From positions 1 through 64,000 of the forward strand of contig NZ_CAJYEB010000043.1 in NCBI RefSeq assembly GCF_913773735.1: 64,000 bases of DNA, written 5' to 3'. Shown piece by piece: positions 25,919 through 34,145 of the stretch. Within the stretch, counting starts at the first letter, position 1. Each line of letters starts with the position of its first letter. Under the pieces are notes generated by a model. That model saw only the letters and a program-made list of their open reading frames with translations, made no database searches and had not been told where the DNA came from. The position numbers and the translations under genes are program-made. The stretch comes from an uncultured Massilia sp. GTDB lineage: Bacteria; Pseudomonadota; Gammaproteobacteria; Burkholderiales; Burkholderiaceae_D.

Positions 25919-25962
25919 GCGGTAGCCGCCGCGGCGTGCCTGGCATGCCTGGCGCGGCGGCG

Positions 25963-26068
25963 TGGTGGGCACGGGGTGCCCACCCTACGTAGCAATCCAC
26001 CGCAAGCGGGTATCCGCGGTCGTCGTCGGCGGCGTGGCAGCGTGGCGGGCACCCGTGCCCGCCACCGC
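25963..26068. repeat. Dispersed palindromic repeat, CGTAGGGTG family, copy 2
   Basis: GTGGGCACGGGGTGCCCAC followed by CCTACG makes the left hairpin. CGGGCACCCGTGCCCG makes the right one. The arms match copy 4 at 52883-52984 closely in the GGTGGGCACGGGGTGCCCACC word. Confidence 0.6.
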
Positions 26069-26090
26069 CTGCCGACGCCGCCTGCAATCC

Positions 26091-27119
26091 CTACGCCTTG
26101 CGCATCCCCGGCCTTCCGGCCAACGCCCACACCGCCAGCAGCACCCCACCCAGCAACGCCGTCTTGACCGGCGCCGACTGCATTTCCAGCGTCGTGTACG
26201 GGCTGCGCTCGCTCACGCGCGCCGCCGAGCGGTTGCGCGCGCGCAGTTCGCGGCGGCTGTCCGGCGCGTGCAGGGCGTCGCTGCGGCCGGCGCGGCTCGG
26301 CTTGTCGGACTGCTGCTGGTCGAACATCGTGCTGCGCATGAAGCGGTCCATCGCGCGTGGCATCAGGCCGCCCAGCACCGAGGCCGCCTTGGCGTGGCCG
26401 CCGACGAACAGCTCGCGTTCCGGCTTGACGGCCGCGTGCAGGATCGCGTCGGCCACCAGTTCCGGCGCGTAGTTCGGCGGCGGCAGCGCGGGTTCCTGGT
26501 CCATGTAGTTCTTGGCGTGCTCGGCGAAGGGCGTGGCGATGGCGGACGGCTTGATCAGCGTGACCGAGATCGACGCCTTGTCCTTGTCCAGTTCCATGCG
26601 CAGCGATTCCGTGAAGGCCTTGATGGCGTGCTTGGACGCCGCGTACGTGCCCTGCAGCGGGATCGCGCGGTCCGACACTTCGCTGCCCAGGTTGATGATG
26701 GCGCCGCCGCCGTGCGCCTTCATCAGCTTGACGGCTTCCAGCGAGCCGTTGACGCAGCCCCAGAGGTTGGTCTGCATCACGCGCTGCATGTCCGCCAGCG
26801 CCACCTGTTCGCTGTTGCCGTAGACGCTGGCGCCGGCATTGTTGATCCAGGTGTCGACGCGTCCGTAGCGCTGCACAGCCTCGCGTGCGATGCGCGCGAC
26901 GTCGGCCGGGTCGCCGACGTCGGCGGCGACCGTGAGCGCTTCCGCGCCGCGCTGGCGCATCTCGTGGGCGAGCGTGTCGAGGGCGTCGGCGTCGCGCGCG
27001 ACCAGTACCACCCTGGCGCCGGCCTGGGCCGCCTTGCGCGCCGTGGCCAGGCCGATGCCGCTGGTCGCGCCGGTCACGACGATCACTTGTTCTTCCAGTT
27101 TCTTGAGTGCGGGAGACAT
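26091..27119 (-). CDS. Short-chain dehydrogenase/reductase (SDR), copy A
   Basis: An SDR oxidoreductase of 342 residues. The Rossmann motif is VTGATSGIGLATARK; NNAG and the YAASKH catalytic pair (Y-x3-K) follow. A C-terminal extension beyond the core (FMRSTMFDQQQSD to a hydrophobic end, TALLGGVLLAVWALAG) suggests a single membrane anchor. ATG at 27119 has GGAGGAGC upstream. A second SDR of the same layout lies 46 bp upstream, so the two arose by tandem duplication. The substrate is unknown. Confidence 0.9.
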   Translation of the reverse strand: MSPALKKLEEQVIVVTGATSGIGLATARKAAQAGARVVLVARDADALDTLAHEMRQRGAEALTVAADVGDPADVARIAREAVQRYGRVDTWINNAGASVYGNSEQVALADMQRVMQTNLWGCVNGSLEAVKLMKAHGGGAIINLGSEVSDRAIPLQGTYAASKHAIKAFTESLRMELDKDKASISVTLIKPSAIATPFAEHAKNYMDQEPALPPPNYAPELVADAILHAAVKPERELFVGGHAKAASVLGGLMPRAMDRFMRSTMFDQQQSDKPSRAGRSDALHAPDSRRELRARNRSAARVSERSPYTTLEMQSAPVKTALLGGVLLAVWALAGRPGMRKA

Positions 27120-27165
27120 GGCTCCTCCTTCCTGTTGTCGGTGCAAAGGTGTCGAGAGCGGGCGC

Positions 27166-28197
27166 TCAGGCGCCGCGCAGGCCGGGGCGGCGCGCCAGCT
27201 TCCAGGCGCCGAACAGCGCGGCGCCGCCCACCAGCAGCGGCAGTACCTTGTCGGTGCGCAGCGATGCCGCGGTATAGGCGCATTGCTCGGCCACCGCCTT
27301 GCCGTTGTCCTGGCGCTGGCGCAGTTCGAGGCGCGGGTCCGGCGCGTACAGGGCGTCCTGGCGGTTCGGCGCGCTGGCCGACCTGGCCTTCTGCTGCTTG
27401 AACATGGTGGCGCGCAGGTAGCGTTCCAGCAGGCCCGGGACGGCGAAGCTGGCGGCCGACAGCGCCTTGGCCGCGCCGCCCACGAACACGTCGCGCTTCG
27501 GGTGCTGGGCCGCGTACAGGATCGACCTGGCCGCCAGTTCCGGCGCGTAGACCGGCGCGGGCAGCGCGGGTTCCTTGTCCATGTAGTTGCGGGCGTGCGG
27601 CACGAACATGGTCTCGATGCCGGCCGGCTTGACCAGCGTGACGGAGATCGGCGCCCCGTCCTTTTCCAGCTCCATGCGCAGCGAATCGGTGAACGCCTTC
27701 ACCGCATGCTTGGAGGCGGCGTAGATGCCCTGCAGCGGGATCGAATGGTCGGACAGCTCGCTGCCCAGGTTGATGATGGCGCCGCCGCCGCGCGTCTTCA
27801 TGTGGCGGACCGCTTCCAGCGAGCCGTGCACCACGCCCCAGTAATTGGTCTGGAACAGGCGCTGCATGTCTTCCACGGGAATGTCTTCGTTGCGCCCGAA
27901 GATGGAGACGCCGGCATTGTTGATCCAGGTGTCGATGCGCCCGAAGCGCTGCATCGCGGCCTGGCCGATGCGCTCGACGTCGTCCGGCTTGCCGACGTCG
28001 GCGGCGACCGTGGCGACCTGCGTGCCCGTGCGGCGCAGTTCGCTGGCCAGCTGGTCGAGCGCGTCGGCGCTGCGCGCGGCCAGCACCAGCTTGGCGCCGC
28101 CCTCGGCCGCCATGCGCGCCGTCGTCAGGCCGATGCCGCTGGTGGCGCCGGTGATCACGACGACCTGTTCGTCGAGCTTGCGTAATTGCACTGCCAT
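27166..28197 (-). CDS. Short-chain dehydrogenase/reductase (SDR), copy B
   Basis: It has the same architecture as copy A: VITGATSGIGLTTARM, NNAGVSIFGR, YAASKHAVKAF, and a C-terminal hydrophobic segment (VLPLLVGGAALFGAW). Start at 28197 has AAGGAGC ahead of it. The 343-residue protein shares most segments with copy A and is probably its co-transcribed paralogue. The substrate cannot be inferred. Confidence 0.9.
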   Translation of the reverse strand: MAVQLRKLDEQVVVITGATSGIGLTTARMAAEGGAKLVLAARSADALDQLASELRRTGTQVATVAADVGKPDDVERIGQAAMQRFGRIDTWINNAGVSIFGRNEDIPVEDMQRLFQTNYWGVVHGSLEAVRHMKTRGGGAIINLGSELSDHSIPLQGIYAASKHAVKAFTDSLRMELEKDGAPISVTLVKPAGIETMFVPHARNYMDKEPALPAPVYAPELAARSILYAAQHPKRDVFVGGAAKALSAASFAVPGLLERYLRATMFKQQKARSASAPNRQDALYAPDPRLELRQRQDNGKAVAEQCAYTAASLRTDKVLPLLVGGAALFGAWKLARRPGLRGA

Positions 28198-28415
28198 GAC
28201 TTGCTCCTTCTTGTCGGTTGGAGAATGGCCGCCGCCGCGCGGCAAGCGCGTCCGGCGGCCAGGCTTCATTCCACAATCGTGGCCCGGCCGCGGATTTCAA
28301 GTCATTTTTTGCAAGATGATGGTGGCGACAAGGTTTTGCAAGGCGTGCCGTGCAGGCCGCCGTTCCCGCCCCGGCGCAGACGCCGCCGGCGGGGACGGCG
28401 TGACGGGCGCGACGC

Positions 28416-29450
28416 TTACTTGCGGCCCGGCTGGTAGATCTGGTCGAAGATGCCGCCGTCGGCGAAGTGCGCCTTCTGCGCCTTCGTCCAGTCGCCGGCG
28501 ACGTCGTCGATCTTGAACAGCTTGACGGCCGGGAATTGCGCCGCGTATTGCTTGGCATACGGCTCGACCAGCGGGCGGTAGTAGTGCTTGGCGGCGATCT
28601 TCTGGCCTTCCGCGCTGTACAGGTATTGCAGGTAGGCTTCGGCGACGGCGCGGGTGCCGCGCTTGTCGACGACCTTGTCGACCACCGACACCGGCGGTTC
28701 GGCCAGGATGGAGACGGACGGCGCCACGATCTCGAACTTGTCCGGGCCGAGTTCCTTGACGGCCAGCAGCGCCTCGTTTTCCCAGGCCAGCAGCACGTCG
28801 CCGATGCCGCGCTCGACGAAGGTGGTGGTGGCGCCGCGCGCGCCCGAGTCGAGCACCGGCACGTTCTTGTACAGCCTGGCGATGTAGTCGCGCGCCGTCG
28901 CTTCGCTGCCGCCCGGCTGGCGCAGCGCATAGCCCCAGGCCGCCAGGTGGTTCCAGCGCGCGCCGCCCGAGGTCTTGGGGTTCGGCGTGATCACGGAGAC
29001 GCCCGGCTTGACCAGGTCGGCCCAGTCCTTGATGCCTTTCGGATTGCCCTTGCGCACCAGGAACACGATCGTCGAGGCGTAGGGCGTGCTGCGGTTGGCC
29101 AGGCGCTGCTGCCAGTTGTGCGCGACCAGGCCACGCTCGCTGATAGCATCGATGTCATAGGCCAGCGCCAGCGTGACGACGTCCGCCTGCAGTCCGTCGA
29201 TGACGGAACGGGCCTGCTTGCCCGAGCCGCCGTGCGACTGCTTGATGGTGACGTTGTCGCCCGTCCTGGCCTTGTACTGGCGCGCGAACGCCTGGTTGAA
29301 ATCCTGGTACAGCTCGCGCGTCGGGTCGTACGAGACGTTGAGCAGGGTGATGTCGGCGGCGAAGGCGGCGGACTGGGCCAGCAACAGGCCGACGGACAGC
29401 GCGGTGGCCAGCGCAGTGGCCAGCCTGGTGGCGATCTTTTTATGGAGCAT
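28416..29450 (-). CDS. Sulfate/thiosulfate ABC-transporter substrate-binding protein
   Basis: A periplasmic binding protein of 344 residues. The signal peptide ends at QSAAFA-AD (residue about 32). The mature part begins DITLLNVSYDPTRELY and contains the conserved KQSHGGSGKQAR and PNPKTSGGARWNHL segments of Sbp/CysP. It delivers sulfate to the CysTWA importer, whose genes are not adjacent here. The start at 29450 was chosen because the signal peptide begins there. Confidence 0.92.
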   Translation of the reverse strand: MLHKKIATRLATALATALSVGLLLAQSAAFAADITLLNVSYDPTRELYQDFNQAFARQYKARTGDNVTIKQSHGGSGKQARSVIDGLQADVVTLALAYDIDAISERGLVAHNWQQRLANRSTPYASTIVFLVRKGNPKGIKDWADLVKPGVSVITPNPKTSGGARWNHLAAWGYALRQPGGSEATARDYIARLYKNVPVLDSGARGATTTFVERGIGDVLLAWENEALLAVKELGPDKFEIVAPSVSILAEPPVSVVDKVVDKRGTRAVAEAYLQYLYSAEGQKIAAKHYYRPLVEPYAKQYAAQFPAVKLFKIDDVAGDWTKAQKAHFADGGIFDQIYQPGRK

Positions 29451-29603
29451 CGTTGTCTTCTTTCTTTTCTGGTGGAAGCCGGTAAGGCATGCCGCCGGAG
29501 AAAACCCCGGGCGGAACCACAGGGTAGGTTCCGGCCCGGCGAAAGACAACGAATGTAAACGACGAACCTTATGCGCTTTTCGATGCGCGGCGCCGCGTGG
29601 GAA

Positions 29604-29816
29604 TCAATGGGCCCTGGACAGGATCAGCAGCCAGCGGCGGAACAGCAGCACTTCGACATGGCCCGGCTCGACGCCGGTATCGCATTCGATGATGGGGTTG
29701 ACCGGATAGAAGCGCTTGCGGAAATCGCGCGTTACCAGCGCCTCGCGGCGACCGATGCGCAGCAGGAAAGGCGTGGGGGCGTATTCGAGGCCGAAGGAGC
29801 TGTTCAGAGTGGTCAT
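29604..29816 (-). CDS. Small hypothetical protein (70 aa), beside LexA boxes
   Basis: The leftward frame reads MTTLNSSFGLEYAPTPFLLRI to RRWLLILSRAH. An AAGGGA site precedes the ATG at 29816. It is basic and beta-rich, with no recognised domain. Two LexA boxes lie 70-105 bp upstream, so it may be a damage-inducible gene, but its function is unknown. Confidence 0.5.
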   Translation of the reverse strand: MTTLNSSFGLEYAPTPFLLRIGRREALVTRDFRKRFYPVNPIIECDTGVEPGHVEVLLFRRWLLILSRAH

Positions 29817-29885
29817 GACGATCCCTTTATCGAAGTGGTCTGTTGTCGAAGGTATTGATCAGGTGAGTCAAGAATAGCATAACTA

Positions 29886-29920
29886 CTGTATGAATCCACA
29901 GGTACTGTATAAAAAAACAG
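29886..29920. promoter_or_regulatory. Double LexA (SOS) box
   Basis: CTGTATGAATCCACAG (29886-29901) and CTGTATAAAAAAACAG (29905-29920) both fit CTGT-N8-ACAG exactly. Both have TA on their 5' side, as in the E. coli consensus. They are three bases apart in an AT-rich 176-bp gap between the 70-residue leftward gene and the rightward PAP2 gene. LexA would repress one or both until DNA damage. Confidence 0.75.
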
Positions 29921-29992
29921 TCCTGAAAAGAAATTGTGGTTTTTTTGCCAGCAGGCCCCATCTGCTCAGCATTTCGTCAACGATCCGATCCC

Positions 29993-30754
29993 ATGCACAG
30001 ACTGCGCAGCTTTCTCGCCGCCAGGTTCTCTCCCGAAGGGGAGATGGGCCTGCACCTGACCCTCGGCCTGGCCCTGATCCTGCTGGCCGGCTTCCTGTTC
30101 GGCGAGATCGCCGAAGACGTCGTCGACGGCGACACCATCACCGTCGTCGACGTCCAGCTGGCGCAGTGGTTCCACCAGCGCGCGCATCCCGTCTTCACGC
30201 GGGTGATGCTGTTCGTCACGCACTGGAACGGCATCGTCGGCGCCTGCGTGATGGGGACCTTGCTGGCCGCCTGGTTCTGGCGCCGCGACGCCCATTACTG
30301 GCTGATCGTGGCCGTCACCGCCATTCCCGGCGGCATGCTCCTGAACGTCGCCCTCAAGCACGTGTTCCGGCGCGCCCGGCCGGTCTTCGACGAGCCGCTG
30401 CTGACGCTCGCCACCTACAGCTTCCCGAGCGGCCATACGGCCGCCGCCACCGTGTTCTACGGCCTGCTGGCCTGCTACCTGGTGTGCCGCACGCGCGACT
30501 GGCGCCTGCGCCTGCTCGCGGTGGCGGGCGCCGTGGCGATGGTGGCGCTGGTCGCCCTGTCGCGCATGTATCTCGGCGCGCACTACCTGTCCGACGTGCT
30601 CGCCGCCAGCGTCGAGGGCGCGGCCTGGCTGGCCGTCTGCGTCACCGCCGTCTCGACGCTGCACCGGCGCCGCACGGCGCGCGGCAAGCCGTCCTGGAGC
30701 GAGCGCGAGCGGCGCCGCCTGCGCGCCCGGGCGCACGCGGGGAGGGAAGCATGA
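29993..30754 (+). CDS. PAP2-family phosphatase (membrane)
   Basis: A membrane lipid phosphatase of 253 residues with several hydrophobic helices. The active site is complete: K122-x6-R129-P130, PSGHT (145-149), and S190-R-x5-H197-x3-D201. It probably removes phosphate from phosphatidic acid, undecaprenyl pyrophosphate or a similar lipid. The next gene, a lipid kinase, overlaps it by four bases (ATGA). The opposing activities suggest control of a lipid pool. Twin LexA boxes lie about 75 bp upstream. Confidence 0.9.
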   Translation: MHRLRSFLAARFSPEGEMGLHLTLGLALILLAGFLFGEIAEDVVDGDTITVVDVQLAQWFHQRAHPVFTRVMLFVTHWNGIVGACVMGTLLAAWFWRRDAHYWLIVAVTAIPGGMLLNVALKHVFRRARPVFDEPLLTLATYSFPSGHTAAATVFYGLLACYLVCRTRDWRLRLLAVAGAVAMVALVALSRMYLGAHYLSDVLAASVEGAAWLAVCVTAVSTLHRRRTARGKPSWSERERRRLRARAHAGREA

Positions 30755-31641
30755 AGCCCGTCATGGTGATCGTCAACGGCGATGCCGGCAGCGGCCACGA
30801 CGACGCGGTGGCCGCGCGCCTGCGCACGCTGCTGGCCGACGCGGGCCTCGATGCCGAACTGGTGCTGGCCGGCGGCGGCGAGGAGATGATGGCGGCGGCG
30901 CGGCGCGCGCTGGACGGCGGGGTGCGCCTGGTCGCGGCCGGCGGCGGGGACGGCACGATGAATGCCGTCGCCTCGGTGCTGGCCGGCAGCGACACGACGT
31001 TCGGCGTGCTGCCGATGGGCACGCTCAACCACTTCGCCAAGGACCTCGGCATTCCGCTGGAACTGGAGGCGGCCGTGCGCAACCTCGCCGACGGCAGGCC
31101 CAAGCGCGTCGACGTCGGCGAGGTCAACGGCCGCATCTTCCTCAACAACTCCAGCCTCGGCCTGTACCCGGACATCGTGCGCGACCGCGAGCTGCAGCAG
31201 CGCCGCCTGGGACGCGGCAAGTGGCCGGCGGCGCTGTGGGCGACCTGGTCGGCGCTGCGCCGCTATCCGTTCCTGACGATGCACCTGCGCATCGGCGACC
31301 GGCAACTGGTGCGGCGCACGCCGTTCGTGTTCATCGGCAACAACAGCTACACGATGGCGGGCCTGGCGATCGGCGAGCGCGAACGCATCGACGACGGCCA
31401 GCTGAGCCTGTACGTGGCCGAGCGGCCGACGCGCCTGGGCCTGCTGCGCTTCGCGTTCGACGCCCTGCGCGGCAAGCTGGCCGACCGCGCCGACTTCGAC
31501 GTCCTGCACGCGCCCGAGCTCGAGGTCGATACCCACCGCAGCCGCCTGCGCGTGGCCACCGACGGCGAAGTGGCGATGATGGCGCCGCCGCTGCGCTATC
31601 GGGTGCGACCTGGCGCACTGACGGTCCTGGTTCCGGCGTGA
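30751..31641 (+). CDS. Diacylglycerol kinase-family lipid kinase (YegS/DgkB-like)
   Basis: A soluble lipid kinase of 296 residues. The nucleotide motif AAGGGDGTMN and the following LPMGTLNHFAKDLGIP are diagnostic. NNSSLGLYPDIV fits the second domain. It phosphorylates a membrane lipid such as diacylglycerol. It is translationally coupled to the PAP2 phosphatase upstream (ATGA overlap, GGAGGGAAGC ribosome site). Confidence 0.9.
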   Translation: MKPVMVIVNGDAGSGHDDAVAARLRTLLADAGLDAELVLAGGGEEMMAAARRALDGGVRLVAAGGGDGTMNAVASVLAGSDTTFGVLPMGTLNHFAKDLGIPLELEAAVRNLADGRPKRVDVGEVNGRIFLNNSSLGLYPDIVRDRELQQRRLGRGKWPAALWATWSALRRYPFLTMHLRIGDRQLVRRTPFVFIGNNSYTMAGLAIGERERIDDGQLSLYVAERPTRLGLLRFAFDALRGKLADRADFDVLHAPELEVDTHRSRLRVATDGEVAMMAPPLRYRVRPGALTVLVPA

Positions 31642-31702
31642 ACAATATCCCTACCAAGCTGACGAACCCGGGGATTCACGCCCGATAACAAGGATAACCG
31701 AC

Positions 31703-32539
31703 ATGCGTACACTCGTTCATCTTTCCGACCTGCACTTCGGGCGGGTCGACACCGCCCTGCTCGAACCGCTGCGCGACCTCGTGCACCGCGTCGACCCGAC
31801 CGTCGTCGTCGTCTCCGGCGACCTGACCCAGCGCGCCAAGAGCGACGAATTCGAGCAGGCCCGCGCCTGGCTCGACACCTTGCCCGACCCGCAGATCATC
31901 GTGCCGGGCAACCACGACATCTCGCTGTACAACGTGTTCCGCCGCTTCCTGCTGCCGCTGGACCGCTACAAGCGCTACATCACGGACGACCTCACGCCGG
32001 TGTACGCCGACGACGAGATCGCCGTGCTGGGCCTGAACACGGCGCGCTCGCTGACCTTCAAGGACGGGCGCGTGAACCGCGAGCAGGTCGACAAGATCCG
32101 CACAACCCTGTCGAGCCTGCCGCAGCACGTCACGCGCGTGGTGGTCACGCACCACCCGTTCGACCTGCCCGCGGGCGCCGAGGAGAGCGACCTCGTGGAT
32201 CGCGCGGGGATGGCGATGAAGGTGTTCGCCGACCTCGGCGTCGACCTGCTGATGGCCGGCCACCTGCACATGAGCCACGCCGGCAACACGCAGGCGCGCT
32301 ACAAGATCAGCGAGTACGCGGCGCTGGTGGTGCAGGCCGGCACGGCCACCTCCACGCGCGGGCGCGGCGAGGTCAATTCCTTCAACGTGATCCGCATCGA
32401 CGGCCAGCGCATCGAGGTCGACCGCTACGGCTGGGACACCGTGCACGCGCAGTTCCAGCTGATGGCCACCGAGAAGTTCGTGCGCGACGGCAACGTGTGG
32501 ACGGAGCAGGCGGAAGGGTTGTTGGCGGCGGGCATCTAG
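31703..32539 (+). CDS. Metallophosphoesterase (calcineurin-like)
   Basis: The dinuclear-metal motifs are all present: DLHFGRVD near residue 8, VVSGDLTQRAKSDEF, PGNHDI, VVTHHPFDLP and MAGHLHMSHAG. At 278 residues it resembles the CpdA/Icc-like group that hydrolyses cyclic nucleotides or other phosphodiesters. No signal peptide is present. It lies 62 bp downstream of the lipid kinase and may share its transcript. Confidence 0.9.
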   Translation: MRTLVHLSDLHFGRVDTALLEPLRDLVHRVDPTVVVVSGDLTQRAKSDEFEQARAWLDTLPDPQIIVPGNHDISLYNVFRRFLLPLDRYKRYITDDLTPVYADDEIAVLGLNTARSLTFKDGRVNREQVDKIRTTLSSLPQHVTRVVVTHHPFDLPAGAEESDLVDRAGMAMKVFADLGVDLLMAGHLHMSHAGNTQARYKISEYAALVVQAGTATSTRGRGEVNSFNVIRIDGQRIEVDRYGWDTVHAQFQLMATEKFVRDGNVWTEQAEGLLAAGI

Positions 32540-32541
32540 GA

Positions 32542-32713
32542 CCGTAGGGTGGACGGGTTCCCCGTCCACGCGTTCAACTCACGCATGCATTGCGAGGCTG
32601 CATGAGCTGGCTGAACGCATGCATTGCGAGGCTGCACGAGCTGGCTGAACGGGTGCATTGCGAGGCTGCACGAGCTGGCTGGACGCGTGGACGGCCAAGC
32701 CGTCCACCCTACG
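32542..32713. repeat. Dispersed palindromic repeat, CGTAGGGTG family, copy 3 (with insertion)
   Basis: Outer arms CGTAGGGTGGACGGG...CCCCGTCCACGCG and CGCGTGGACGGC...GCCGTCCACCCTACG mirror one another. Between them lie three 34-bp tandem repeats, described separately. The element fills the space between two converging genes. Confidence 0.65.
32583..32684. repeat. 34-bp tandem repeat, three copies
   Basis: The unit, carrying TGCATTGCGAGGCTGCA and GAGCTGGCTGAAC, occurs at 32583-32616, 32617-32650 and 32651-32684 with few substitutions. It sits inside copy 3 of the CGTAGGGTG element. Confidence 0.8.
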
Positions 32714-32735
32714 ATGTCGCCGACGGAGCAGGTGC

Positions 32736-34145
32736 TCAGATCCAGTACTCGCCCAGCCGCGCCACCATCTCCTTGATGCGGTCCGCCCACGGCCGCTTGC
32801 GCCACTGCGCCAGCGTGACTTCCTTCGAATCGCGCATGTCCTCGTTGAACGCGCTCTCCATGTCGCGCCCGAACGCCGGGTCGATGACGACCACGTTCAG
32901 CTCGTAGTTGTGGATGAAGCTGCGCCGGTCGATGTTGGCCGAGCCGATCGTCGACCAGGCGCCGTCGATCACCGCCGTCTTGGCGTGCAGCACGGCGATC
33001 TGCAGCTCGAAGATGCGCACGCCGCCCTTGAGCAGGTCGTCGTAGAAGCCCTGGCCGGCGTAGCGGATCAGGCTGTGGTCGGACACCCCCGGCAGCACCA
33101 GCTTGACGTCCACGCCGCGCCTGGCGGCGGCCACCAGCGCGTCGACGATCTGCTGGTCCGGCACGAAATAGGCCGAGGTGATGTGGATCGACGTCTTCGC
33201 TTCGTTGATCGCCACCACCAGCGACTTGTAGATTTCCGAATCGCGCTCGGGCGTGGTCGACAGCACCCGCACGAACTTGTCGCCCACCGGTGCCAGCTTG
33301 GGGAAGTATTCGGCCTGCGGCAGCTCGCCGCCTTCCTGCTGCACCCACAGGTTGACGAAGGACCACTGCAGCGGCGCCACGGCCGGGCCCTCGATCTTGA
33401 TGTGGGTGTCGCGCCAGCCGACCTTGTCGCCGTCGATCTGCTTCGGCTTGTTGCGCGAGCGGAACAGCGAACTGTTGGCATAGGTGCCGCTGATGTTGAT
33501 GCCGCCAGTGAAGGCCGTGCGGCCGTCGACGATCATCAGCTTGCGGTGGTCGCGGTTGTTGAGTTCCCACTTGCCGCGCGCCTTGGCCGGGTTGACCGGG
33601 TTGAACACGACGACGCGGATGCCGGCGTCGCGCATCTTGCCGAAGAAGGCCGACGGCGTGGCCAGCGCGCCGACCGCGTCGACCATGATGTTGACCTGCA
33701 CGCCCTGGCGCTGCTTGTCGATCAGCACGCCGGCGAATTCGTCGCCGATCTCGTCCTTGTCGAAGATATAGGTCTCGAGGTTGATCGAGCTGGTGGCCGC
33801 GCGCGCCGCTGACAGCATCTCGCGCATCGTGGCCGGGCCGTCGAACAGCAGCGTCACCTTGTTGCCCGCGATCAGGGGCACGCCGGTCGCCTGTTCCTCC
33901 ATCACGGCTAGCGCCTTCAGGTCGCCGCTGGCGTTCGACCAGCGCCGCGAGACAAGGGCCGACGCGCGCTTGGCCGGCAGCGTGCCGCTGCCGGTGGCGA
34001 TCGTCGGCACCGCCTTGGCGGGCGCCTCCGGTTCGACGTCGGGCAGGGTCTTGCACGAGACGATGGCGCCGCACAGGCCCAGCGCCAGTGCGCAGGCGAC
34101 GATGCGGGTCTTGCCGATGGAACGGAACAGGGACGGGCGTGTCAT
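32736..34145 (-). CDS. Phospholipase D-family protein (cardiolipin synthase-like), lipoprotein
   Basis: A PLD-superfamily enzyme of 469 residues. The first HKD motif is RDHRKLMIVDGRTAFTGG; the second is LHAKTAVIDGAWSTIGSAN. A hydrophobic leader ends in AIVSC, which fits a lipobox, so it is probably membrane-anchored in the periplasm. It may join phosphatidylglycerol units to cardiolipin. The ATG at 34145 overlaps the stop of the upstream COG4389-type gene by four bases. Confidence 0.88.
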   Translation of the reverse strand: MTRPSLFRSIGKTRIVACALALGLCGAIVSCKTLPDVEPEAPAKAVPTIATGSGTLPAKRASALVSRRWSNASGDLKALAVMEEQATGVPLIAGNKVTLLFDGPATMREMLSAARAATSSINLETYIFDKDEIGDEFAGVLIDKQRQGVQVNIMVDAVGALATPSAFFGKMRDAGIRVVVFNPVNPAKARGKWELNNRDHRKLMIVDGRTAFTGGINISGTYANSSLFRSRNKPKQIDGDKVGWRDTHIKIEGPAVAPLQWSFVNLWVQQEGGELPQAEYFPKLAPVGDKFVRVLSTTPERDSEIYKSLVVAINEAKTSIHITSAYFVPDQQIVDALVAAARRGVDVKLVLPGVSDHSLIRYAGQGFYDDLLKGGVRIFELQIAVLHAKTAVIDGAWSTIGSANIDRRSFIHNYELNVVVIDPAFGRDMESAFNEDMRDSKEVTLAQWRKRPWADRIKEMVARLGEYWI

